From Amyelois transitella (taxonomy: Eukaryota; Arthropoda; Insecta; Lepidoptera; Pyralidae): a stretch of DNA of 64,000 nucleotides. The translations under genes were made by a program, and so were the position numbers. Shown piece after piece: positions 1 through 12,400 of this stretch. The stretch lies in assembly GCF_032362555.1 (NCBI RefSeq), contig NC_083533.1, positions 749,001-813,000 of the forward strand, in the 5' to 3' direction. Each line of letters opens with the position of its first letter. Position 1 is the stretch's first letter. The notes beneath the pieces are model-generated. The model was not told the DNA's origin, searched no databases, and saw nothing but the letters and a program-made list of their open reading frames with translations.

Positions 1-314
1 CATGCTGTGTTCGCTCATAGAATAAATTAAAAACATATGTATAATGTTGCTTGTCATGATATCATTGTGTCAACCATTTTACGAAGCAAATAAAAAAAAA
101 CATCTTTAAACCTTGACAGTGATTAGCCAACATGTTCAGGAGTAACAAACTATTAATAAATTTATTTAATTTTATATATTCATAACATAACCACAATAAT
201 CTTACATTCTATCATTAAGCTTAACGTGGCCTTTCAGTATTATCAAGACTGTCAGCTATATCTTCCCCGTTATGGCTATAGACGTGACTATATGTATGTT
301 TGTGTGTTTCTCAC

Positions 315-495
315 CTTGCCTGGGCGCGTCGTAAACTTCGCTCGGCTCAGGTATGTTGAACCTCTCTATGAGCAGGTCGAGGAGTTCCCCGGGGCTGCAG
401 AACGACCTGTAGGTGGTGAGGAACGTCCTCACCAGCTTCAGGTCCGCGTAGATGTGGTACGTGAGCCGCTCCACCAGTTTTAGGAGGGTCGCGCC
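315..495 (-). CDS. Sos: Sos exon 15, RasGEF N-terminal (REM) domain; last exon in the window
   Basis: Codes for [40 protein letters not shown] and [20 protein letters not shown], the REM domain that packs on the catalytic CDC25 domain. Phase 0 to 1, GTGAGA donor. The next exon is beyond the left edge. Confidence 0.96.
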
Positions 496-3400
496 CTAAG
501 AGAGATAAGTGTTATTATTATTATTATTTTTGTGTAGTGCCGTGTGGTTCCCGGCACCATTACAAAAAAAGAATAGGAGCACTCCATCTCTTTCCCACGG
601 ATGTCGTAAAAGCCGACTAAGGGATAGGCTTATAAACTTGGGATTCCTCTTTCAGGCGACGGGCTAGCAACCTGTCATTATTTGAATCTCGATTCTATCA
701 CAAAGCCAAACAGCTGAGCGTGGCCTATCAGTCTTTTCAAGACTAGTGGTTCTGTCTACCCCGCTAGGGATATAGACGTGATCATATGTATGTATGTATT
801 ATTATTTTTATAAACAATCTGTACTATTAAAATTATAAAGCTGAAGAGTTAGTTTGTTTGAACGCGCTAATCTTAAGAACTAGTGGTTCGAATTGAAAAA
901 TTATTTTTGTATTGAATAGACCATTTATCGAGGAAGGTTTTAGGATATATTACATCACGCTGCTACAGAAGGGCTGCAATGATGCCCAAAATAACTATTC
1001 CACGCGGACAAAGTCGCGGGCACAGCTAGTTTCACAATAAACCTATGTTTTATAAAGATTTCTTTCACCAAATTATCACATTTTATTCTTGAACTACTTA
1101 TTAAGTTTATTAATTTATTTAAACTTCATTGTACAAAATACAAATGTATAGCACAATCGGCGGACTTAATGCTAGAAGCGTTATCTACCAGTCAACCATT
1201 GGGTCTGACAGAGAATAAGTTCTGGAGGCAACTCCACCCCCCGCTGCGTGGCGCTAAACTATCGCTGTTTCACTTTTATAATGACGAAAAACGGAACAGC
1301 GATAGTTATTCGTACGAGCAAAACGGCGTCGCGCGCCATTACTATTTATCGTGAATAAAAAATACCACTAGAACTATAAATGAGCTACTCAGCTCGTGAT
1401 ACCTATTGTCGCCTCTCCATCACATCTTTTTCTCGTCAGTTTCTCGCTAGTTTCTCACCATGATAGATCCTTTACCAATACCTACTGCCTCTACACAGAC
1501 ACATCTTTTTCTCACCTGTTTCTCGCTAGTTTCTCACCTTGATAAGAGGCGGGGGCGCGTTATCAGAATTCGGCCTGGTCGGCTCTTCTAACACGATGTT
1601 ATCGGGCGAGTCGGGCACCGCGAACCGGTATAACGACGCCGGCGGCAGTTTTAACGGGTGTTGCCGTTCTAAGTCTAGCAGGATGCTGGCAATAACAAAA
1701 TATATAACAATTAAAGAAATAGAATTGAGAATCTCAATTCTATCTTAAAGCCAAATAGCTGAACGTGGCCTATCAGTGTATACAAGACTGTTACCTCTGT
1801 CTACCCCGCAAGGGATATAGACGTGATTATATGTATGTACGTATTAAAGTAATAATAAATAATTATGAGTCGAGGCAGTAGCCCTAGGAATAGTCCAGCA
1901 TGGGATTGGTATTAAGCATGACGAGTTCGCACATATAGTCTAAACTAATGGTATCCCCCAAGGAGATATGTTAGGCCCTTCGCTTATTATAGTTACAAAG
2001 ATACAAACAAATATGCGGTTTAGCATTAGGTAATCTATACTAATATTATAAAGCTGAGGAGATTGTTTGTTTGTTTGTTTGAACGCGCTAATCACAGGAA
2101 CTACTGGTTCGAATTGATTCAAAGATTTGCGTTGAATAGACCATTTATCGGGGAAGGCTTTAGGCTATATAACATCACCCTACAACTATAAGAAGCAAAG
2201 AAATAATGGAAAATGTGAAAAAAAAACGGGGAAAATTATTCATCATTGAGAGCTTCAATGATGCCCAAAATAACTATTCCACGCGGACGAAGTCGCGGGC
2301 ACAGCTAGTTTAGTGATATATCGCACATTCATTTTAAGCATTTGGGTGTCCCCCAAGGAGGTATTCTCAGACCGTTCAAGGAACAAATTACAATATAAGT
2401 GAATGGAGTCCATCAAGGAAATATGTTTGGCCCTTCACTTTTTACAGTTATTTATATACAAATACACATACCTATCGACAGTTCTGTCCAGCATGGGCTT
2501 GGTATTGAGCATGACGAGGTCGCACATCCAGTTCCTCTTCTCCGCGCACGAGGCACACGACAACACCACGGCGGGGCCCACGCGCGGGCACAGTTCTACT
2601 AGGTTCCGGCCCTCTGTTGGGACAAAAATTATTAGCGTTATGATACATGTGACGTGTGGTTCCCGGCACCCTTAGAAAAAAAATAAGACCACTCCATCTC
2701 TTTCCCATACATACATATAATCGCGTCTATATCCCTTGAGGGGTAGACAGAGCCAACAGTCTTGTCAAGACTGATAGGCCACGTTCAGCTATTTGGCTTT
2801 AAGATAGAATTGAGATTCATTCCCATGGATGTAATTAAAGGCGACTACGGGATGGGCGTATAAGCTTGGGAATCTTCTTTTAGGCGACAGGCTAGCAACC
2901 GTATGTATCCCTTGCGGGGTAGACAGAACCAACAACCCACGTTCAGCCGTTTTACTTAATGATATACAAATAATTGAGATACAAATAGTAAAAGACCGCT
3001 AGCTCATCGCCTAAAATAAACAATCCCGAGTTTTTAAGGCCATCTCTTAGTCGCCTATTACGACATCCACAAGATAGATAGATAAAATACGAATAAAAGA
3101 CAATAGCCTTTAACTGAGAATCATTTTTGAAGTAAACCTGTCACCATCTCAATTTCAATTTAATCTAGAAGCCATTCCGTTGTCTACACTAATATTATAA
3201 AGAGGAAAACTTTGTTTGTTTGGTTGTAATGAATAGGCTCAAAAACTACTGGACCGATTTTAAAAATTCTTTCACCATTCGAAAGCTACATTATCCACGA
3301 GTAACAAAGACTATATTTTATTTTGGAAAAAAATAGGGTTCCGTAATATATTTGGATTTTTCGGACACAAACTGAAAAATATCAACCAAAATGTTACTTA

Positions 3401-6400
3401 TTTTGCGTACGCTGCCTAAACTACAAAAGATAGAACCATAAAATGTTTTAATTAATTGTAGATCTTATAAATTATCTACAAAAAAGTCCGCGACACACTA
3501 TACCTATCTATGTCGAGTGAGGCACAACAACCACATTTTTATTTAAAAATCTTGAATTTTTTTGGTCTACATTTAAACGCGTTTTTTTTTACTCATGCTA
3601 TTAATCAAAATAATTAATTTCATCAATAAGTACAGTTTATGTAGATAATATTTGGTCTTTGAATGATTAAAATTGGACGTTTGGTTTTGAAGTTGTGGTG
3701 AAATTAAAATATTACGATTTTTCTAATAGAGATATATTTAGTATCGGCTGTGCATCCGTGCGAAGCCGGGGCGGGTCGCAAGTATTTTATCAAAGCGACG
3801 TGTATCAAAAAGCCAGAAGGAAGAAGATCGAGTACCTTCAGTGTCAGGCCTGTCTATCAGCTCCATCTTCCTCACGTACAGCTTCTCCTTCAGCTTGAGC
3901 TGGTGCTGCGAAGAACCACCTGAGACTAGAGTACCACTGTTCACGCCCACCTGCAATATGCAAAACCATTTTAGAACTACGAGTATATAAAAACCGAAAG
4001 AGCCTTGTGGTTCCCGGGACAAAAAAAAGAACAGGACCTCTCCATCTCTTTCCCATGGGTGTCGTAAAAGGCGACTAAGACTAAGCTTATAAACTTGAGA
4101 TTCTTATTTTAGGCGACGGGCTAGCAACCTGTCACCATTTGGATCTCAATTCTATCATCAAGCCAAACAGCTGAACGTGGCCTATCAGTCTTCAAGCTCT
4201 GCCTGCCCAGCAAGGGATATAGACGTGATTATATGTATGTATGTATCTATATTTATTTAGTACTTACCAGAGAGTTGACAGGTTTACACAGTAGCAACAG
4301 GCCGTCGAACAAGAACGCTCTCCGCTCCGCTATACGCTTGCCGGGGCCGAGTTTTGATAGCGTGTCCTCTGCAAAATTATATATCAAATTAATATTATAT
4401 AAAGTTAAATAGTTCGAAGTTAGTTTTAGTTTTTTACAAGCTATTTCGTTTGCTTCACTTTTTATCCTCCATTTTAAATGTTAAATTCTGTCATTACATT
4501 TCTTTTAAAAAATGTACTGTGTTTTCCTTCTCACCCTTCAATTCTTTATTATTTAAAGCATTACACATACATTCATATAATCGCGTCTATATTCCTTGCG
4601 GGGTAGCCAGTGCCAGCAGTCTTGAAATACTGGCCATACTACATACATTTCACAAGAAGTACATAAATAGATTATTACTGATAATCCGGCTCGAAGGACC
4701 ATTAAGATAGAAGGTTTCATTGAGCTACAAGGTATTCATTACTGATAATCCGGCTCGAAGGACCATTACGATAGAAGGTTTCATTGAGCTACACGGTATT
4801 CATTACTGATAATCCGGCTCGAAGGACCATTAAGATAGAAGGTTTCATTGAGCAATACGGTATAAATTACTGATAATCCGGCTCGAAGGACCATTAAGAT
4901 AGAAGGTTTGATTAAACAATACGTGATTCAGAGGTGGTATTTAGAGCACTGAACATTGTGTAGGCATACCTCTGATGAACTCGTTGCAGTTCTGGCCGAT
5001 GTCGCGGCCGTCCCAGTTGTCCACGACGCGCGCCAGCTCGCTGCACTTCTCCACGGCCAGCTGGCGCCGCGCGCGCGCCGCCATGCGCTGCGTCGCGTCC
5101 CTGGGGGCACATACATACACACAAATAATTTAAAACTATTAAAAAATGCCAATCCATAATTTTGTGTCGCGTCCCTGGGGCCACGCAGGCACATACACAC
5201 ACACACATATACATACATATAGTCCATTTAAAACTATTCAAAATTTGCAAATCCATAAAAAAAAAATTAATAGATATAAGTCAATTAATCTGAACAATGT
5301 ATTCTCTCGTCCACATTTCTATTCTAAATTTGGATAGTTGGGAAGTTGACGTTGTTGAAGAAAATGCTGCAGTGCAGTTAGTTACCGCTTCTTCTGTAAA
5401 CTTATATTTAAGTTATTTTTTTGACGTCAACCAACGTTGTGAAACCAAAAGACATGACAATTAGTAAGTAATATGAAGTATCCCATAATAATGAATAAAA
5501 TTTAAGAAATTAATAATAAGTAATTCTAGGACGAAGATGCTACTTATTTCAATAAAAATCTCTTCCAGTGGAGGAGATGAATCTTTTCTCAAATTCTCTC
5601 ATTTTCTTAAATTGATATGTTTTATGTAACGAAAAATTTATATTGTGACTTACATTTTGGGCCCATTTGCAGTAGCTTTTAACAAGAGTTTCTTTATCGG
5701 ATGTAGATTGCATTCCACTTGTTTGAAACTTTCCCTGTCGTCACTAGCCGGAGCTATCTGAAGTAACGCTAACACGTAATTATGGTAGAGGAACACGTGG
5801 GCAAGGGGCGCTGAAAAATATAAAATAAATATATGCATTAATCCGGCTCGAAGGACCATTTTGATAAAAGGTTGACTTTCAATCAAAAAAGGAGGACAGA
5901 ATAATAAAGTTAATTAACTATCATTTGCCGTTAAACTTTCAAGTTAAATTTTGGAATAAATAAAAAACGAATCTATTAATCCGGCTCGAAGGACGAAGAT
6001 GAATAAAACCGCCTGAGTAACGTACGGAACTGTACCAAGTTTATTGAGTACATATTGATGATGGTTGCGCGTGTAACGTAAACGCTGAGTCGGCATTTGC
6101 TTTACGTACTGGAAAATGTTTAAATGTGCGTTTGCGCATACAATAACTTACCAAGAAGAAGCTTGGGAAGATAATATTTGACAGCTAATCGAAATCCATG
6201 GCCCCCCGTGTCCAATCGTTCAGACAGCTGAAACAATAACACCAATGGTTAAATATAAACTAAACTTACATACATACATACATATATATGTATATAGTCA
6301 CCCCTATACCCCTTGCCGGTTAGACAAAACCGACAGACTTGATAAGACTGAAAGGCCACGTTGAGATGTATGGCTAAATGATGGAATTGAGATTCAAATA

Positions 6401-9400
6401 GTAACAGGTTGCTAGCCCATCGCCTACAAGAAGAATCTTAGTTTATTAGCATTTTCCCTAATCGCCTTTTACGATATCCAAAGATTTGAAGTGGTTCTAC
6501 TCTAAAGCGCCGGGAACCACGGCATTAACGTCCTTCCGTCCTTCAATCCTTGTACCCTGTTCCGGTCATAACACCTCTAATATTTATTTATTTAAACTTC
6601 ACAGCACAAAATACAAATATATAGCACAATTGGCGAACTTAATGCTAGAAGCATTATCTACCAGTCAACCATTGGGTCTGACAAATAATTTGGTCTAATA
6701 ACAAGAAGAGGTCTTGTCCCAATTTAACAATGTCGTCATCACTATAAAAAAAACGTCATCTATGTAGCAGAAACGACAGTTCGGGCTCGACCGTCACCAA
6801 AGGGAAGATCTTCCTGTAGGCTGGTGTGATAACTGGGGAACCGCGCGACAGATGAGTCGGAGGTTGTATACCTTATATGATCCAATCCGTAAAATCTTAA
6901 TTATCGAAATTTAGCATAGCATTTAGCGCATGAACATGGGTTATCAGTCTTTTCAAGACTGTTGGCTCTGTCTTTCCCAAAAGGGATATAGACATGACCA
7001 TATGTATGTATACATACATACATACATAATACATAAAATCACGCCTCTTTCCCGGAGGGGTAGGCAGAGACTATGTATGTATGTATGTTCATATATACAA
7101 AAGTAACGCTCACCATAGGATCAGCCACTATCCTCTGCAGCTCGTCCCGCGACTCCTTACGCGTGACGATGTTCGCGTAGCGGACGTAAGCACGAAATTC
7201 CTCAACTTCTGCTAACTCTGAAACAATATTACTTTGTTATTATTCTTCTTAAATTTAAGAGCTAACTCTTGTCAGTGTTGTTAAGTGGAGCGTCGTTCAT
7301 GTATCACTTTTCTCTGTTATTTTTTTTTATTGTTGGTATGTTGTAAATAACATTTATAGGGTTTAAATTACAAATAAAAAAAACATAGCGAACATGAACT
7401 GAATAAATGAAAAACTAAATTTATTGAAACTTTACGCATGTTAAATAGTTATTAATATAAATAGTATAGAATAAACAATTATACATTTATAAAATGGCCA
7501 GCACACATTGAAATCAGTTCTTAAGCCAGAAATAATTATATCATCTACATACCTTCGAAACAGCTGCCGATGTATGGCGTTGGCGAGTCTTGAGACATCT
7601 CCATGGCGTCTTCAAGGTTACCCAGGAGAGTGGTCGTCAACTCGTATATGTCCACTATGTTGCCGAAGATGAGAGAGATAGACTGCGGAGCGAAGGAAAT
7701 GGAATTATATATTATGGTTACCTGCCCTTGGAGCATGACATGCGCGACGCCGTTTTTATCGCGCGTAAAACTATCGCTGTCCCTTTTCACTTCATAATTA
7801 AAAGCGAAAAAGACGATAAAAACGGCTACTCGCGTGCCATGCTGTGGGGATTTGGAAAACATTTTACAATGTAATGCGACAGAATTGTCCAAAAATCGGT
7901 CGAAGGGGGATTTATATTTCAACTAATATTATAAATTCGAAAGTTGCTTTGTTAGTTTTCTCTGCACGCGTTATCGTCTGAACCAATCTAGCGTATATAT
8001 AATTTAGAAGAACATAGGGTACTTTTTTACACAGGTTAAAACTATATATTATCGTGAACTTTGCGTAATATCTGTAGGTGGCGTTAAATTTGCGCAAGCG
8101 AAGCTACGAATAAAAGCTAGTTAGACAATTTTTTTTTTATATTCTATCTGCATCACGGAATAACTTTTGCTCCGATTTAAATGTGGTTTTCACAGATGAG
8201 GTTGACTTGGTCCGAAAAATATTGGAAAATCTAAACTAAATTGGATCACCCCAAGGGCCAAACTTAGGCCCAACATATATTTTATCAAACAAAATTAAAC
8301 ACATATAACTCACCTGACTATCCTTATGTAGTATCTTCTCCAACTCGTCCTTAAACACCCTGATTATAAGATGTAGCTCCCGCAGGAAGTGCTTCTCGTC
8401 AGCCAACAGATCCCTCACTAGCTCGGCATAACTGAGGGACGCTCTTCGCCCCCTCTCCGGAGGGGGGGCCGCGGCGGGGGACGAGACTAGTTCGGATTCT
8501 TGATAGAACATGTCCATTAGCACCTGTGTCAAAAAGAAAATATGATGAGAGATTACATTAAATTCTCAATCCCATAAAGCTAAACATGGCCTTTGGGTCT
8601 CTTCAAGACTGTTGGCTATGTCTATCCTGTAAGAGGTAAGATTTGTGTGCAAAAATTAGGCTTTTGTACCGTACGGTTCCTGGCACTTTCAAATAAAACC
8701 TTTTCACCTCACCCCTGAGGGTTTAACTAATTTCATAGAGTGTAAAAACCATGACAGGTTTACCAGGTAAGATAACCCTGTTTAGAATATCACATTCTAT
8801 CATTAAGCTTAACAGCTGAAAGTGCCCTATCAGTCTTTTCAAGACTGTTGGCTCTGTCTACCCCGCAAGGGATATAGACGTGACCATATGTTTGTATGTA
8901 TGTAGAATGTCACATGTGTCCCTCAAACCCGCCTTATCAATTAAATTATCTTTCCACTTGCCACATTTACGAACGGAGAACTGTCCCCATGCGTTATTCC
9001 AACAAGCTCTATAATTATAACTGGAAAATAACATTATGCCGTGTGGTTTCCGGCACCAATACAAAAAAGAATAGGACCACTCCATCTCTTCCCCATAGAT
9101 ATCGTTAAAGGCGATTAATGGATAAGCTTACAAAGTTGGGATTCCTTTTAAGGCGATGAGTTAGCAACCTGTCGCTATTTGAATCTCAATTCTATCATTA
9201 AGCCAAATAGCTGAATGTGGCCTATCAAGTATGGCCTATTGTAGTCTTTTCAAGACTGTTGGCTCCGTCTACCCCGCAAGAGATATAGACGTGACCATAT
9301 GTATGTATAATAACATTATAACAAACGTACCTTATCGGCACACATTGCAGTCTTCACATCGCTACTAGTTATGGTCTCGTAGCCGGACTTCTGTGATATC

Positions 9401-12400
9401 TTCTTGACAAAGTTCCCTGCCAACCTCAGTATGTCAGCGCTAACGTACTCCAAGATGGCCGCCATGAAGACGGTGACCGATGTGTCGATCTTGTATTGGA
9501 GGACCTCCTGTTTGGAATAACATACATACATAAAATCCCACACGCCTCTTTCCCGGAGGGGTAGGCAGAGACTACCTCTTTCCACTTGCCACATTCTCTG
9601 CATACTTCATTCGCTTCATCCACATTCATAACTCTCTTCATACATGCTCGGCGGTTTCGGGTACTTTTGACCTGACCCTTTACCAGGACGTCCTTAATTT
9701 GATCAAGATACGTTCGTCTAGGTCTTCCCACTCCGACCTTTCCTTGTTTGGAATAAAGAAATATGTATACATACATACATACATAAAAATCACGCCTCTT
9801 TCCCGGAGGGGTAGGCAGAGACTACCTCTTTCCACTTGCCACTATCCTAAATATGTATAGGAGCAATTAATTAATCAATGCTCTTAGGGTAAGGGAAACA
9901 TCGTTGAAAAACCTGCACATTCAAGCAACTGAGTGTACAACCGTATGGTCCAATATGGTTTAGGTTTACCTGCAAAGGTTGGGGAGGACAGACGGAAGTT
10001 TGCGCTTCGTGAAAAAACCTGACTCACCCAATAGAATAGAATAGAATAGATTTATTTTCAAAATTGGATACAAGGTATCACTTATTGACGTCACATAACT
10101 TAAATCTAATTATAACTACTACCGCTTCCAAAGCGCATGTGTAGAAGAAGCGACGGAACAAACTACACTGCAGCATTTTCATAGGACGTCAATTTACAAA
10201 TATAGATCTCTTAAATCTAAATCGTGGACGAATGCACATTGTCTACATTAAAAAACATGTATGAATGTAGAACACGGGAACACGGTCAATACGGGTCTTG
10301 TAACCGGGACTATAGCCAGGTGGAAGAAGAAGCTGAATGTCAGCTGCAGCCAGTGCTTGGTCTCTTTAGTTTATAGAACCCAAATCCGGTATACTTGTTC
10401 AGCCAATCGTTACAAACCCTTATCTTCTTCAGAGCCTGGTGTAATCTATCAACAGGCTAGGAAAGATCCGGCTTTTGCACCTGAGAGACCCTCGGTACTG
10501 GCATGACACTCTAGGCTATCAGACTCGAAATTAAGGTGGCTCACTGCTTTTATACATTAAATGGAACTAGTGAAAGAAATTATTATCGATAGTTTCACCA
10601 TGAACCTGTGTATGTTCAATGTACATATATTAAGGGTTGTGTTATACGGCCCATGGTCACGAGACCTCACCTTCTGCAAAGCCTGGTGCAGCCGGTCAGC
10701 GGGCAGCGCGAGGCAGCGCCGCCTGCGCTGGGAGACGGCGTCCCGGGCGTCCGCCACGGCCCAGCGGTCCAGCGGCGTGGGGAACGACCGCGCCACGCGC
10801 TCCTCCACATCCTGGTGGCGGACAATCAATATGTTACTTGTTTTACCAGCAACTTAGCCCGCGTTCATTTAACGCCACCCACTTAAAGCCACAAAGATAA
10901 TGCAATCTACAAAAAGACTACTAAATGAGCAACACCTACAAACAGCTGTGTGGTTTCCAGCACTTTAGAATAGGACCGCTCCATATCTTTTGTATGGATG
11001 TCGTTAAGGGCGACTAAGAGATAGACTTTAAGCCATACAGTAGAATGTGGCCTTTCTAACTTTTCAACGTAGACAACATGTTTACTTTGTCTTCCGCACC
11101 AAAGGTTATAGACCTGATTCTTTGTATGTATATTTACCAAGAAGGATCTTATGCCTTTACCACAGAACAAGATACCAAAACACATAGACTACTCGTTAGG
11201 AGGTCCACGTAATACCCCTGTGACGGTCTAAAGGCAGACGGTCTAAAGGCAGCAATACCTGTACAGTGAGAGGTGATGGCGCGGCGCACAGCATCGCTAA
11301 CAGACGGAGACACAGAGACTCCACATACTGCAGTGCACTCTCCTCCGCGCTCAAGGTCGGGTGCACTTGTTCTAGGACCTGGAAAAATTGAAAAATTTGA
11401 TATACAAAAATTCAAAATTTTTATTCATTATTATAGGATAATTCATCTTCTTCTTCTACGTCATTACCTTTTCCCACTTTCTACGTGGGGTCGTCACAGT
11501 ATGTTAGTTTTTTCCAATTACTTCATATCGCTTAATAATTGACAAAACATATGGTTTCACAACATTGGTTGACGTCAAATAGATAAAGTTCCAAGACTTG
11601 ATTGAACTATGCCCAAAGAATTTGGGGTGGATTGTTTGTTTCACAATTTTGTACACATATCATGTCTTTATCCCTTACGGGATAGACAGAGCCAATAGTC
11701 TCCTAAAGACTTAAATCGCGCTTTATGATGGGCAAGCAACCTATTTTGAATTTCAATTCCATCATAATGCCATACATCTGAATGTGGCCTTTCAGTCATT
11801 TCAAGACTGTTGGCTCTGTCTACACCACAGTATAACTTCGCAGGAGATAGACGTGAATATATGGATGTAAATAATTTACAAGGGATAGGCTTACAAACTT
11901 TGGATTCTTTTTTAGGCGATGGGCTAGCAACCTGTCACTATTTGGATCTCAATTCTATCATTAAGCCAAATAGCTGAATGTGGCCGATCAGTCTTTTCAG
12001 GACTGTTGGCTCTGTCTACCCCACAAGGGATAAAGACGTGACCATATGTATGTATGTATGTAATAATTTACAATGTGTGACATAATATAATAATATTATT
12101 CAATGTCCATTCTATGTTTGTACTATGGCTACACTTCTATTATCTTCAAAGTGTACTCAGAAACAAAGGTCTTTCTATATTAAGTTTTCCAGGAATTCCC
12201 CTTGAAACAGTTTGATGTAAATAGAAGGCATAACAGGGGCACACCAAATTATATCACTATTGATATCATATCTTTACCTTGACTGAGAAATCATGCCGTA
12301 AAATCAACACCTGGACACCCTTGCATCAATTAAATAACGTTATTATCACTTAATCTTATTAAAAAGATCTATTGCGATCATTAAAACCACTATATTACAG

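Noticed and set aside
7683-7922. Upstream extension of Sos exon 6 in frame
   Set aside because: The frame is open, but a good acceptor at 7683-7684 and the match to Sos begin at SISLIF; the extension looks repeat-derived (a related stretch lies near 1250-1350).
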